A stretch of 64,000 nucleotides of DNA from CBDCNP01 sp965222425 (GCA_965222425.1 CBDCTW010000020.1:111002-175001), one strand, 5' to 3'. Counted from the first letter of the stretch, positions 8,299 to 17,821 are shown. Numbers and translations are program-made. Notes: a model not told the origin generated them from the letters alone.

Positions 8299-9291
8299 AT
8301 GGAAACCCGCCGTGGTTACGTCGTGGGAGTCATCGTGGTTGCTGCTCTGGCAATCAGCGGCTGCAACATGCTCAAGGCGCGGCAAGCATTCAAAGAAGCC
8401 AACGGTGCCTACGGTGCCAAAGACTACGAAGTGGCCATCGAGAAATATAATCGGGTGCTCGAGCTGGACCCGGAGGGGGATCAGCGCGTGATCGTGCCCG
8501 CCCACTTTTATTTGGGTAGTTCGCATCACTTGATCTACCACCCGAGGAGTGAGGCCGATCCCGAGAACGATGCCCATCTGGAAAAGGCCATCGAGCTTTA
8601 CGAGAAATCCTTGGACATTGCGGAAGAGGGGAATCCCATTCGGCAGTACGCCTACGAGCAGTTGGGCGCCATCTACCGCGACATCCTGGACGATCTCCTG
8701 GTCGCCGAAGAGATTTACCTCCAGCTCATCGAGCTCGATCCGGAAAGGGCGGAACGGTACTACGCTCTCGGTGATCTGTACGAGCGCTTCCACGATCCAG
8801 AGGAGCTGCCGCTTCTCGAAAAGGCCATCGAGGCCTATCAGCAGCCGGTGGCGATGAACCCAGAGGATCCGGTGGCATATCGGCACGTAGCCGCCCTGCT
8901 GAACAAGTACGGTCGGTTCGACGAGACCATGCAGTGGCAGGGTAGGGCCCGGGACGTCAAACCCAACGATCCCGAGGGCTACTACATCGTCGCCACGCAC
9001 TACTGGGACAAGGTGTACCGCGATCCGGACCTAACGGACACGCAAAGGAGAGAGTACATCGTTCTGGGGCAGGAGGAGCTCGACAAGGCCTTGGAGCTCA
9101 ACGAGAAGTACGTCGACGCGCTTATCTACAAGAACCTGTTGCTCCGTGAGGAAGCGAAGATCGAGCCGAATGCTAGGAGAAGGGCCGAGCTAGGGGAGCA
9201 GGCGAACGCGATACGTGATCAGGCGTTGGACATCAAGAGGGCCCGGGAAGAGGCAGCGAGCGCAGCAACCAATGCGAAGGAGACCTCCTAG
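8299..9291 (+). CDS. TPR-repeat lipoprotein
   Basis: This 330-residue protein starts with a short charged segment and a hydrophobic stretch ending in a lipobox AISGC (Cys22), so it is likely a lipoprotein. The rest is a run of tetratricopeptide-like helices: KDYEVAIEKYNRVLELDP, then repeats around residues 95-130, 150-180, 195-230 and 260-290. TPR proteins are protein-protein scaffolds. It has its own near-consensus promoter and stands alone between divergent rel and the convergent TonB-ExbBD cluster. Its partner is unknown. Confidence 0.8.
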   Translation: METRRGYVVGVIVVAALAISGCNMLKARQAFKEANGAYGAKDYEVAIEKYNRVLELDPEGDQRVIVPAHFYLGSSHHLIYHPRSEADPENDAHLEKAIELYEKSLDIAEEGNPIRQYAYEQLGAIYRDILDDLLVAEEIYLQLIELDPERAERYYALGDLYERFHDPEELPLLEKAIEAYQQPVAMNPEDPVAYRHVAALLNKYGRFDETMQWQGRARDVKPNDPEGYYIVATHYWDKVYRDPDLTDTQRREYIVLGQEELDKALELNEKYVDALIYKNLLLREEAKIEPNARRRAELGEQANAIRDQALDIKRAREEAASAATNAKETS

Positions 9292-9376
9292 TACCGTTCC
9301 AGCTTGATTCGCGCCCAGTTGGTTGTGGAACGGGCACTAGAACTAGAAGCGCTGCGGTGGGTCCCAGAGTGGGACG

Positions 9377-9401
9377 GAAGGCCGTCTTACGCCTTTTTTT
9401 T
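9377..9401 (+). terminator. Probable rho-independent terminator after the TPR gene
   Basis: AAGGC (9378-9382), an 8-base loop, GCCTT (9391-9395), then a run of Ts to 9401. The stem is short, so this is moderate evidence. The nearby GTCCC...GGGAC may extend the structure. Confidence 0.5.
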
Positions 9402-9536
9402 CCTGGCCAGGCCCATCGGCCGCGCCCGGTTAGTCCTGCTCACCCACCTCTGGCGGGAGCCGGAAGCGCAAACTGCTGGCGAGAAGGGAGTCAAGGGGCC
9501 CCTTAGCGGCCCCCCTCGCATCCGGAAAACTCAGAG

Positions 9537-9950
9537 TTACTGAGGCGGTACGATTCCAACCCGTTCGACGCCATTGCCCCTGGCCACGTCCAAAACGTTC
9601 ACCACTTGGCCATAGGTGATGGTAGGCGCGGCGCGAAGGAAAATGGTCTTGTCGCTACGGGTCTCGAAGAGGTCCCTTATCTTGGAGGGAAGCTGTTCTC
9701 GAGCGATCGGTTGCTTGTTGATGGAAACGTTCAGATCTTCGTCGATGTCGAGAACTAGCTGATCTTTATTTGGCTGCTGTTGCTCCTGAACGACGTTCTC
9801 TTCAGACTCCGGCAACTCCACGTCCAACCCCTTCACCGTGAGCGGCGTCACGACCATGAAGATGATGAGTAGCACGAGCATCACGTCGATGAGGGGCGTG
9901 ACATTGATGTCTGCACTGGGACCGTCGGCCCCACCTGCTGCCATCGCCAT
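9537..9950 (-). CDS. exbD: ExbD/TolR-type biopolymer transport protein (second copy)
   Basis: This 137-residue ExbD family protein has one membrane helix near the N-terminus (VTPLIDVMLVLLIIFMVVTP) carrying the conserved Asp, followed by a periplasmic domain. AGGAGA precedes the ATG. It is the last gene of tonB-exbB-exbD-exbD. With ExbB it forms the proton channel that energises TonB at outer-membrane receptors. Two different ExbDs in one operon suggest a heteromeric or specialised complex. Confidence 0.93.
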   Translation of the reverse strand: MAMAAGGADGPSADINVTPLIDVMLVLLIIFMVVTPLTVKGLDVELPESEENVVQEQQQPNKDQLVLDIDEDLNVSINKQPIAREQLPSKIRDLFETRSDKTIFLRAAPTITYGQVVNVLDVARGNGVERVGIVPPQ

Positions 9951-9991
9951 AAGACGTTTCTCCTTTTAAGTATAGGAAAAAGCGAGGCGAC

Positions 9992-10444
9992 CTATCGGCC
10001 GCCTGCGCCAGCCTTCACGTCGGTGATGAGCGCGATCTCCTCGACGCCGCCGTCGCGAACAATGTCCATGACCTCCAAGACGGTGCCGTACTCGAGATTT
10101 TCGTCGGCCTTCAAGTACAGCACTTTCTCCGCACGGGCGTCGAACTTCTCTCGAATCTTGGCCTCGAGCCTGGCGTTGGTCGCGGGGTTGCAGCAGGGGT
10201 GATCATCAACCTGGATCATATCGAGATGCAGGGTTCGATCCAGCTTGACCGCCAGGGTAACCACGCTTTCGTCGTCGGGATGCTCGGTCGGGTACTCGGC
10301 CACAGGGAGCTTGACGTCGATGCCCTTCTGCAGCATTGGGGTTATCACCATGAAGATGATGAGCAATACCAGCATTACGTCGACCAGCGGCGTGACGTTG
10401 ATATTGCTGTTGAGCGCTCCTTTGCCTCCTCCACTCATACCCAT
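9992..10444 (-). CDS. exbD: ExbD/TolR-type biopolymer transport protein (first copy)
   Basis: This 150-residue protein has the same layout as its neighbour: an N-terminal NVTPLVDVMLVLLIIFMVITP helix with the proton-relay Asp. The periplasmic part is longer and has an inserted HPCCNP segment with adjacent cysteines, absent from the second copy. A GGAGGATAA ribosome binding site is present. It lies 30 bases after exbB. Confidence 0.93.
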   Translation of the reverse strand: MGMSGGGKGALNSNINVTPLVDVMLVLLIIFMVITPMLQKGIDVKLPVAEYPTEHPDDESVVTLAVKLDRTLHLDMIQVDDHPCCNPATNARLEAKIREKFDARAEKVLYLKADENLEYGTVLEVMDIVRDGGVEEIALITDVKAGAGGR

Positions 10445-10474
10445 GGGTTATCCTCCACTCTGAGAAAAGGGGGC

Positions 10475-11152
10475 TTAGCCCGCGGCTTTCTTGGTCATGT
10501 AGTCGATGAGCTCGGACGAGCTGTTGTCCATCTCGACCGTGAAGCCCTCGATCCGGGTGACGAAATAGTTGAAGGACCACACCGCGGGCACGGCCACGAA
10601 GAGACCGAAAGCGGTCGCGACCAGAGCCTCGGAGATACCGGCCGAGACGGCGCCGATACCACCGGATCCGGCCATGGCAATCCCCTGAAAGGCGTTGATA
10701 ATGCCGACCACGGTACCGAACAGTCCCACGAAGGGGGCGGTCGCGCCGATGGTGGCCAGTCCGGATAGTCCCCGCTTGAGATCGGCGAGGTTCACGGCGG
10801 TGGCCCGCTCGATGGCCCGGTGCGCAGCTTCCATCATGTCATCGCGGCTCGTTCCACCACTTTCCTGTTGGAACTCGTACTCCTGCAGGCCGGCCAAGAG
10901 AACTTTGGCCAGGTGGCTGTATTGGTGATCCTTCTTACCGCTGAGCTTGATGGCGTCGGTGATCTTGCCGTCCTTCAGCAACTTGGCGACCTGAGGCGCG
11001 TAGGCACGGGACTGGGTCCTAGCCTGATGAAACGCCCACGCCCGCTCGACCATGAGGCCGACCGAGTACATGGACATGATCAGCAAGATGATGTTGGTGG
11101 CGATTGCCGCCGGACCCATCGCTTGAATCATCTCAATCACTCCGAACTGCAT
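10475..11152 (-). CDS. exbB: MotA/TolQ/ExbB proton channel family protein
   Basis: This 225-residue protein has three predicted membrane segments, one near residues 15-35 and two at about 125-195. The conserved block around LSGLATIGATAPFVGLFGTV identifies the family. GAGGAGGAG precedes the ATG. It is the pentameric scaffold of the inner-membrane motor that holds ExbD and TonB. Confidence 0.95.
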   Translation of the reverse strand: MQFGVIEMIQAMGPAAIATNIILLIMSMYSVGLMVERAWAFHQARTQSRAYAPQVAKLLKDGKITDAIKLSGKKDHQYSHLAKVLLAGLQEYEFQQESGGTSRDDMMEAAHRAIERATAVNLADLKRGLSGLATIGATAPFVGLFGTVVGIINAFQGIAMAGSGGIGAVSAGISEALVATAFGLFVAVPAVWSFNYFVTRIEGFTVEMDNSSSELIDYMTKKAAG

Positions 11153-11189
11153 GTTCTCCTCCTCGGTTGAGTTACGAAATTAGCTCGTT

Positions 11190-11909
11190 CTAACGCTGTA
11201 GTGCGAAATTAACGGTCACCGTCATGACGATGGGAACCGGCACGCCATTCAGTCTCGTCGGCTCGTACTTCCATTGCTTCACCGCTGCGACAGCCGACTG
11301 ATCCAGCAAGGGGATGGAACGAAGAACGCGAACGTTCGTGACGTTTCCAGCCGGATCGATGATGGCTTCCAAGATGACGATCCCCTGAACGCGTGCCTGC
11401 CGTGCGATGTCCGGGTAGACGGGGTTCACATCTTTGACCTTCCGGGGCGGCTTGATGTCGCCGCCCACTCTTACCGGCTGCGTAGTGTCGATGGCCGGAG
11501 CATCGGGAAGACCTCCTACGATGCCGCCCAGTACTCCACCTGGCACCCCACCTTCCACGCCACCAAAACCAAAGTCGTCCCCTAATCCGATTTCATCGGG
11601 GATCTCGACCGGAGCCACGAATTTAGGGGTGGCGGAGAGGACCGGCTTTGGGGCGGTCGGTCGACGCCGCTTCTTTGGCGGCGGGGGTGGCGGCGGGGGT
11701 GGCGGCGGGGGTGGCGGCGCTGAGGCCATGAAGGTCATGATTCCTTGCGGTGTAGGCAGCGCGTCGGTTGCCAGCAGCGGAATGAGGATAAGGGCGGAGA
11801 GAATGACGATTTGAATAAGGAAGGAGGTCATAAAGCTCGCCGTTGACCTCCCCATCGATCTCTTCTGCTGAGAGGAGTCCACCAGAAACTTCATCATTTC
11901 CTCGGGCAC
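11190..11909 (-). CDS. tonB: Energy transducer TonB
   Basis: This protein has up to 239 residues. GTG at 11909 or ATG at 11897 are both possible starts; GAGG precedes the latter. It has a short cytoplasmic N-terminus, one membrane anchor (about 25-45), a run of 14 prolines followed by KKRRRP, a Gly-rich segment, and a C-terminal TonB domain (about 150-239) with NPVYPDIARQARVQGIVILE. It couples ExbBD proton flow to outer-membrane receptors. The proline run is encoded by a 12-bp tandem repeat at 11677-11718. Confidence 0.93.
   Translation of the reverse strand: MPEEMMKFLVDSSQQKRSMGRSTASFMTSFLIQIVILSALILIPLLATDALPTPQGIMTFMASAPPPPPPPPPPPPPPKKRRRPTAPKPVLSATPKFVAPVEIPDEIGLGDDFGFGGVEGGVPGGVLGGIVGGLPDAPAIDTTQPVRVGGDIKPPRKVKDVNPVYPDIARQARVQGIVILEAIIDPAGNVTNVRVLRSIPLLDQSAVAAVKQWKYEPTRLNGVPVPIVMTVTVNFALQR
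11677..11718. repeat. 12-bp tandem repeat inside tonB
   Basis: Three and a half copies of GGCGGCGGGGGT (plus strand) encode the 14-proline spacer. Copy number could change by slippage in steps of four prolines without breaking the frame. Confidence 0.85.
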
Positions 11910-12304
11910 GGGCTTCTATGCTCCTTTCTCGACTCTCGAGGGGCCGGGGATGATCAATTCCGACCTCCCCTCAGAAATTCAGGCACAAATCCACGCCTTG
12001 GCTGGCTTCGCTCCAGGCCAAGGACTTGGTAAAGCGAGGGCGCCCCATTAGATACCGATTGGGGGAAAAGGGTTCCCGATGCTTCGGAGGGTACGACTGA
12101 CGGCATTGACCGAGCAACCTGCGCTCCCCTGACGGGCAAGGCGGGCAAAACAGGATCGATCATCATCGCTCATCGCCTCGGACGGGCCGGGATGGTACCG
12201 GACGAGCCCGCCGGACTGCCTATGCTTATAATGATTAAAGCCTCAGGTCAAATTTTGGCTGGGGTGGGTGGTTTGGGGAAACCACCTAGCCCCGTGAGCC
12301 GCTA
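11910..12304 (-). promoter_or_regulatory. Long leader region upstream of tonB
   Basis: This is about 390 bases between the predicted promoter and tonB. It has a very stable stem-loop near its 5' end: plus-strand GGTGGTTT (12267-12274), loop GGGG, AAACCACC (12279-12286). A 70-codon open frame (12166-11954, minus) shows no recognisable protein features and is not called. No known riboswitch was recognised. Confidence 0.4.
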
Positions 12305-12333
12305 ATGCTAGCTTCGACGGATGGCGCTGTCAA
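12305..12333 (-). promoter_or_regulatory. Sigma70-type promoter for tonB-exbB-exbD-exbD
   Basis: Minus-strand TTGACA (12333-12328), a 17-base spacer, then TAGCAT (12310-12305). Expected start is near 12298. Both boxes and the spacing are good, but the operon start is about 390 bases away. The stretch from 12334 to 12583 has no gene; it holds a GC-rich, palindrome-rich segment at about 12425-12530. Confidence 0.55.
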
Positions 12334-12583
12334 GCGTTTTGGTCCGCCCGATGCCCGCACCTCGCCGCCGGGGGATTGTGTGCAAGGATTGTGAATATGG
12401 CAACTCTATTATTTCAATATGAAGGCGGCCCGTCCTCGATATTCCGAGCCGCCTTCCGCAGCGAGCCTGCCGAGCGGAGGGCTAGGCCGAAGGCCGAACT
12501 GCAACCCGCCTTCCGCGATGTCACCACGAAGCCGGCGGGCAAAAGAGGCCGAGATTTAGGTGACGAGCTACGGATACCGAGCA

Positions 12584-13537
12584 CTAGGCGCGGGCGGCTC
12601 GAGCCGACGCTTTCGCTCGACTTGTAGAACGCTTTTCCAGGAAACTCCGCCACCAGCTTACGATCGGTGAGGCGACGGCTATCGAGGAATAGGTTCCCAC
12701 GATGATGCCAGCGACCAGCACGAAAGAGAACGACCGCAATACCTCCCCGCCGAGCACGTACAGGGAGGCCACGGTGATGAATGTAAGTCCCGAAGTGAGT
12801 ACGGTTCTTCGGAGGGTTTGGTTGATCGAGAGATTGATGATCTCGTCGAGCGATTTGCGTCGCAGGAGCCGGCGATTCTCTCGCACGCGATCGAATATGA
12901 CAATGGTGTCGTTCACCGAATAACCCACCAGCGTCAGGAAGGCCGCGATCACGTTCAAGCTTATTTCGTACCCGAAGAACGAGACGAGCCCCAGGGTCAG
13001 TACCACGTCATGCACCACGGCGATGGTTGCCCCGACCCCATAGATGAACTCGAAACGGAATCCGATGTAGAGCAGCATCGCCACCAGAGCGAGGACCGTC
13101 GCATTGCGGGCCTTGCGACGAAGCTCTTGCCCCACCACCGGCCCTACGATCTCAGTGCTGGAGTCGATGAGCGTGTTCTCCTGGTACTGCTCTTTGAGGG
13201 TAGTCAGGATCTGGTTTGCGGTCTTATCGAGTTCACCGGTCTGCTCGGCCTCACGCTCCACGCGAATCATGACCTCGTTCATGCTGGGGATGTCGTAGCG
13301 CTGGATGACGGCTTCGCCCAAGCCGGAGGCGGCGAGCGCCTGACGAATGGAGTCTACTTGCGGCGTGTTCTCGAACTTCGCTAAAATAAGTGTGCCTTCC
13401 GAGAAGTCGATGCCGTAGTGCAGGCCGCCCCCGCGATAGATGTTGAAAGCTCCCCCCAGAAACACCAGGAACGAGAAAGAAATGAAGTACCAACGGTACT
13501 TCAACCAATTGATGTTGGTGTCACGAAGAATATCCAT
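12584..13537 (-). CDS. secF: Protein translocase subunit SecF
   Basis: This 317-residue protein has the SecF layout: one N-terminal membrane helix, a periplasmic domain, then five helices from about residue 135. The block GIDFSEGTLI, the VGPVVGQELRRKA region and the SVNDTIVIFDRVRENRR motif are family hallmarks. AGGAAG precedes the ATG. It works with SecD to pull preproteins through SecYEG using the proton motive force. It is the last gene of the tgt-yajC-secD-secF operon. Confidence 0.96.
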   Translation of the reverse strand: MDILRDTNINWLKYRWYFISFSFLVFLGGAFNIYRGGGLHYGIDFSEGTLILAKFENTPQVDSIRQALAASGLGEAVIQRYDIPSMNEVMIRVEREAEQTGELDKTANQILTTLKEQYQENTLIDSSTEIVGPVVGQELRRKARNATVLALVAMLLYIGFRFEFIYGVGATIAVVHDVVLTLGLVSFFGYEISLNVIAAFLTLVGYSVNDTIVIFDRVRENRRLLRRKSLDEIINLSINQTLRRTVLTSGLTFITVASLYVLGGEVLRSFSFVLVAGIIVGTYSSIAVASPIVSWWRSFLEKRSTSRAKASARAARA

Positions 13538-13545
13538 GAAACTTC

Positions 13546-15096
13546 CTAAATGGACAGCGCTTCGACCTGTCGGCGTCCTAGGACGAGGTCGAAAATGAAG
13601 CGCGAGACGAAGATGGCGGTGAACACGTTGGCCATCAAACCGATGCTGAGGGTGACCGCGAAGCCTTGCACCGGCCCGGTACCGAACTGGAAGAGGATAG
13701 CGGCTGCCACCAGGCTGGTGAGATGCGTGTCGAAGATCGTCCAGAAGACTTTGCCGAACCCGGCCGAAATCGCAGTTCGAGGTGTCTTGCCACCCCGCAT
13801 TTCTTCCTTGATGCGCTCGAAGATGAGCACGTTGGAGTCGACGCCGATACCAATGGTCAGAATGATGCCTGCGATCCCGGGCAAGGTCAGCGTTGCCGAA
13901 AAGTAAGCCATGGCTCCCAACAGCATGAGCAAGTTGAGCATCAGGGCGACGACCGCGTTGATGCCGGAGAGCCGATAGTAAAAAAGGATAGAGAGTATCA
14001 CGCCCGCGAATCCGACCGCGGAAGCCATGATACCGTGGCGAATGGAGTCGGCACCCAGGCTCGGTCCCACGGTCCGCTCTTCCTGATATTCGAGGGAAGC
14101 GGGTAGGGCGCCCGACCTCAACGTGAGGGACAGATCCTGGGCCTCTTCCAAGGTGAATTGACCGGTGATTTGCCCCTGGTCGTAGATCGTCGACTGGATG
14201 ACCGGCGCCGAAAAGACCCTGCCATCGAGGATGATGGCCAGCTGTCGACCGACGTTTTCTTGCGTTGCACGACGGAACTTGTTTGCTCCCTCGGGCTTAA
14301 GCGAGAAGGACACGTTCGGTGTGTTGGTCTCGAAGTCGATCGACTGCCGGGCGTTCTTCAGGTCGCGACCGGTAATGATCGGCACGCTTTCCACCATGTA
14401 CCAGACTTCGCCGGTGGCACCGGTCTCGACCTTTCCGGGAAGAACCTCCATGCCCGGGGGCGCTTGTTCACGTCCCTGAAGCAGTTGCTCTTTCGTCGCC
14501 GCCACCGACTGAACGAGCTTCAGGTCCAACTTTGCGGTAGAGCGAATGACTTCCTTTGCCCGGGCCGGGTCGTCGAATCCGGGTAGTTGAACCAGGATTT
14601 GGTCGCCGCGATCTCCATGGGGAGCGATCACAGGCTCCGCCACTCCGAGCGCGTCCACTCTTCGCCGGATAGTCACTATCGATTGCGTGACCGTTTCCTC
14701 CCGGACGCGATTGAGCTCGGCAGGCCGCATCTGAAGTTCCCACACCCCCGGCTCCGGTCGAGTGGGATCCCAACTCGGGAGATTCGTTTCGACCAAGGTT
14801 CGAAACTCCTTATCTTTGTTGATGTCGAGGCCGGTGACACGAACGTTCCCCAGTTCGTCGGACTCGACGTTTCCGAATGAAATGCTCTCGTCGTCGAGTA
14901 AACTGCCGAGGGCGTCCACCGTTTCGTCGGTCACTGCAGCCAGCGCATCCTCGGTGTGGACCTTCATGATAAGGTGCGTGCCGCCTCGGAGATCGAGGCC
15001 CAGCTTTATCTCTTCCTCGGGCGGGTACATCGACCAGCCGAAAACAACCACCACCAAGGCGATGAGGGCCGCCTTCCACTTCATGTTTTTTCTCAT
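13546..15096 (-). CDS. secD: Protein translocase subunit SecD
   Basis: This 516-residue protein has an N-terminal membrane helix, the GLDLRGGTHLIMKV motif, a large periplasmic P1 domain and five C-terminal helices from about 340. The GVDSNVLIFERIKEE motif in the membrane domain matches proton-translocation segments. Eight bases separate it from secF. A second in-frame Met (15084) is also a possible start. Confidence 0.96.
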   Translation of the reverse strand: MRKNMKWKAALIALVVVVFGWSMYPPEEEIKLGLDLRGGTHLIMKVHTEDALAAVTDETVDALGSLLDDESISFGNVESDELGNVRVTGLDINKDKEFRTLVETNLPSWDPTRPEPGVWELQMRPAELNRVREETVTQSIVTIRRRVDALGVAEPVIAPHGDRGDQILVQLPGFDDPARAKEVIRSTAKLDLKLVQSVAATKEQLLQGREQAPPGMEVLPGKVETGATGEVWYMVESVPIITGRDLKNARQSIDFETNTPNVSFSLKPEGANKFRRATQENVGRQLAIILDGRVFSAPVIQSTIYDQGQITGQFTLEEAQDLSLTLRSGALPASLEYQEERTVGPSLGADSIRHGIMASAVGFAGVILSILFYYRLSGINAVVALMLNLLMLLGAMAYFSATLTLPGIAGIILTIGIGVDSNVLIFERIKEEMRGGKTPRTAISAGFGKVFWTIFDTHLTSLVAAAILFQFGTGPVQGFAVTLSIGLMANVFTAIFVSRFIFDLVLGRRQVEALSI

Positions 15097-15122
15097 GGGA
15101 TGTTAACTTTCCGTGGCCCCAG

Positions 15123-15446
15123 TTAAGCTCCGGAGCCTTTGCCGCCCGATTCTTCGACGCGGCGGGTAACGGCGGATTTGGCGAGTTGAATCTTTACCTG
15201 GTCGGCGATTCGAAGCTGAACGACGTCTTCCGAGACACCGACTACCGTGCCGTAGATTCCGCCGGTGGTCAGGACACGATCGCCATTCTTCAAGTCCGAT
15301 CGCATCTGCTCGACGTCTCGTTGCCCCTTACGCATCGGCCGGAAGACGACGAAATAGAAGATGCTAAAGATGATGAGAATCAGCATCAGCTGATCGGTGA
15401 ATCCGGGTCCGTTGCCACCCGGCGCGGCCATTAGTATGGGCAACAT
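15123..15446 (-). CDS. yajC: Preprotein translocase subunit YajC
   Basis: A small protein of about 107 residues with one membrane helix (LMLILIIFSIFYFVVFRP) and a soluble C-terminal domain with GDRVLTTGGIYGTV, diagnostic for YajC. I used the ATG at 15446; a TTG at 15464 is also in frame. Neither has a strong ribosome binding site. It associates with SecDF. Confidence 0.92.
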   Translation of the reverse strand: MLPILMAAPGGNGPGFTDQLMLILIIFSIFYFVVFRPMRKGQRDVEQMRSDLKNGDRVLTTGGIYGTVVGVSEDVVQLRIADQVKIQLAKSAVTRRVEESGGKGSGA

Positions 15447-15484
15447 CTTTTCATCATAGTTCAAGCTTCACGATCGCATCAAGT

Positions 15485-16582
15485 TTAGGTTTCTGACAGC
15501 CTTTTAGTGAGCTCTCGACGTTCCGCCTCGTAACGGTCCGATTCGATGGCGGTTCGAAGCCGTGCCATCACCCTCTGATAGAACGTCAAGTTGTGGATGG
15601 TGTTCAGCGTGGCGGAGGTCATCTCTCGCGCTATGAACAGATGGCGGAGGTAGGCGCGAGAGAAGTGGCGGCAGGTATAGCAGGGGCACTCGGGGTCGAG
15701 GGGAGAGGGGTCACTTCCGAACCGCGCGTTTTTGATGGTGAGCTTGCCTTCGCTGGTAAAGAGCGTGCCGTTGCGAGCGTTTCTCGTCGGAAGCACGCAA
15801 TCGAAGAGATCAACGCCCCGCGCCACCGCTTCGACGATGTCGAGAGGCGTACCGGCACCCATCAAGTAACGGGGGCGATCGGCGGGTAGCTCCCGAACCG
15901 AGAGGGTGGTCATCTCGTAAGTGAGCTCCTTGGGCTCACCCACCGCCAGGCCGCCGATCCCGTAACCTGGGAAGCCAAGCTCCACCAACGCCTGCGCGTT
16001 CTCTCGGCGGACCTCGGAGAAGACGCCGCCTTGTACGATCCCGAAAAGAGCCTGCTCCTCGAGTTGGTGCGCCTCGCGCGAGCGTCGAGCCCAGTCCAGG
16101 CTGCGGTCGGCGGCCTCCCTTGCTTTTTCTTGGCTCGCCGGGTACAGGACGCACTCGTCGAGGACCATGGCGATGTCCGAGCCCAACATCTCCTGGATAG
16201 CCACCGCCCGTTCGGGGGTCACCTCATGAAGGCTTCCGTCCAGATGCGAGCGAAACGCGACTCCCTTATCCTCCACCCGTCGCAAGGAGGAAAGGCTCGC
16301 CACTTGGAAACCACCGCTATCGGTCAGAATCGGGCCATCCCAATTCATGAGACGGTGAAGTCCACCGAGCGAGGCTACGGTCTCTGCACCCGGACGCAGC
16401 ATCAGATGATAGGTGTTGGAAAGCACGATTCGGGAGCCCGTCTCTTCGACCTGTCGAGGGGTGAGTGATTTGACGGAGCCCTGAGTGGCGACTGGCATGA
16501 AGGCCGGTGTCGGGGATTCACCATGCGGTGTCGTCAGTCGGCCCCGCCGCGCATCGCCCGATATTGAAAGGACTTTGAAGGT
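15485..16582 (-). CDS. tgt: Queuine/preQ1 tRNA-guanine transglycosylase
   Basis: A protein of about 365 residues. The start at 16582 fits the family N-terminus (MTFKVLSISGDARRGRLTTP); an ATG at 16600 is also possible. LTDSGGFQV contains the substrate-contacting Asp, DLFDCVLPTRNARNG the nucleophile region, and CPCYTCRHFSRAYLRHL the zinc site. It exchanges guanine 34 for preQ1 in tRNAs with GUN anticodons. It starts the yajC-secDF operon, a gene order widespread in bacteria. Confidence 0.96.
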   Translation of the reverse strand, partial: TFKVLSISGDARRGRLTTPHGESPTPAFMPVATQGSVKSLTPRQVEETGSRIVLSNTYHLMLRPGAETVASLGGLHRLMNWDGPILTDSGGFQVASLSSLRRVEDKGVAFRSHLDGSLHEVTPERAVAIQEMLGSDIAMVLDECVLYPASQEKAREAADRSLDWARRSREAHQLEEQALFGIVQGGVFSEVRRENAQALVELGFPGYGIGGLAVGEPKELTYEMTTLSVRELPADRPRYLMGAGTPLDIVEAVARGVDLFDCVLPTRNARNGTLFTSEGKLTIKNARFGSDPSPLDPECPCYTCRHFSRAYLRHLFIAREMTSATLNTIHNLTFYQRVMARLRTAIESDRYEAERRELTKRLSET

Positions 16583-16687
16583 CATCACCGTGCGGATCAT
16601 GTTACGCCACGACCGGGCCTGTTAGAACCAGCTAGAAACGCCGGAACTGCCTGAAGTCCAAGAAGTGCTAGAATCGACACCATCCCA

Positions 16688-17821
16688 ATGGCCAAGCGTC
16701 TCAAGGTCGGTGTGCTCTTCGGAGGCCGTTCCGCGGAGCACGAAGTCTCGCTGCGCTCAGCGGCGGCGATAGTGGTAGCCCTCGATCGCGACAAGTATGA
16801 AGTGATCCCGCTCAAGATCGGGCGGGACGGGGGTTGGCAGCTTCCCGCGGCGAGGGAGCACGCTTTTCTCGAAGGGGTCGCGGGTGAGGAGCCCAGGCTG
16901 ACTGGGCTTCTGGCTGACCCCACCGCTGCGGAACTGCTCGTTCAAGAGAAACCCCACGCGAGTTGGCGACCTCAAACGGGACCCGGGCGGCTGGATGTGG
17001 TGTTCCCCGTGCTCCACGGAACGTATGGCGAAGATGGAACGGTGCAAGGGTTTCTCGAGCTAACCGGAATTCCGTACGTCGGTGCGGGAGTTGTGGCCTC
17101 GGCGGTTGCCATGGACAAGGCGCTCATGAAATCCGTCTTCCGCGACCGCGGCTTGCTGGTTCTCTCGTATCAAGTGGTCTCGAGATTCGATTGGGATCGA
17201 GCCGCGAAACAGATTCTCGCGGCGATCGAAGAGAACTTGTCCTATCCACTCTTCGTCAAACCGGCCAACCTCGGGTCGAGTGTCGGTGTGAGCAAAGTCA
17301 AGACGTCCGCCGAGCTCACGCCCGCCATCTGCGAAGCCTTCCGCTACGATCGTAAAGCGATCGTAGAGCAGGGGATCAACGCAAGGGAGATCGAAGTCAG
17401 CGTGCTCGGCAACGACGAGCCCCGAGCTTCTCTGCCTGGCGAGGTTGTTCCTTCACGAGAGTTCTACGACTATCGAGCGAAATATATTGACGACGACTCG
17501 GAACTTCTGATCCCCGCGCCATTGGACGAAGAGACGACGTCTCGTGCGCAGCAATTGGCGATCGACGCCTTCACCGCCGTAGACGCCGCAGGCATGGCTC
17601 GCGCCGATCTCTTCCTTTCACGGTCGACGGGTGAGCTCTTCGTGAACGAAGTCAACACCATTCCCGGTTTCACTTCGATCAGCATGTATCCGAAACTTTG
17701 GGAAGCGAGCGGGCTCTCGTTTTCCGAGTTAATCGATCGCTTGATCGAGCTTGCATTGGAGCGATTTTCACAAAAAGCGAGGCTAGAAACGCGATATTTT
17801 GCTGATGAAATCGAAAAATAA
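16688..17821 (+). CDS. ddl: D-alanine--D-alanine ligase
   Basis: A 377-residue ATP-grasp enzyme with VGVLFGGRSAEHEVSLRSA at the N-terminus, PVLHGTYGEDGTVQG, and the C-terminal EVNTIPGFTSISMYPKL motif for Mg2+ and substrate. It joins two D-alanines for peptidoglycan. No Shine-Dalgarno is visible. A TAGAAT box at 16669-16674 would place the transcript start about six bases before the ATG, so the message may be nearly leaderless. Confidence 0.95.
   Translation: MAKRLKVGVLFGGRSAEHEVSLRSAAAIVVALDRDKYEVIPLKIGRDGGWQLPAAREHAFLEGVAGEEPRLTGLLADPTAAELLVQEKPHASWRPQTGPGRLDVVFPVLHGTYGEDGTVQGFLELTGIPYVGAGVVASAVAMDKALMKSVFRDRGLLVLSYQVVSRFDWDRAAKQILAAIEENLSYPLFVKPANLGSSVGVSKVKTSAELTPAICEAFRYDRKAIVEQGINAREIEVSVLGNDEPRASLPGEVVPSREFYDYRAKYIDDDSELLIPAPLDEETTSRAQQLAIDAFTAVDAAGMARADLFLSRSTGELFVNEVNTIPGFTSISMYPKLWEASGLSFSELIDRLIELALERFSQKARLETRYFADEIEK

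Noticed and set aside
9304..9543. 79-residue ORF after the TPR lipoprotein gene
   Set aside because: It runs through the predicted terminator and has no conserved features or ribosome binding site.
11954..12166. 70-residue ORF upstream of tonB
   Set aside because: Poor ribosome binding site, no recognisable protein features, and it lies within a leader region.
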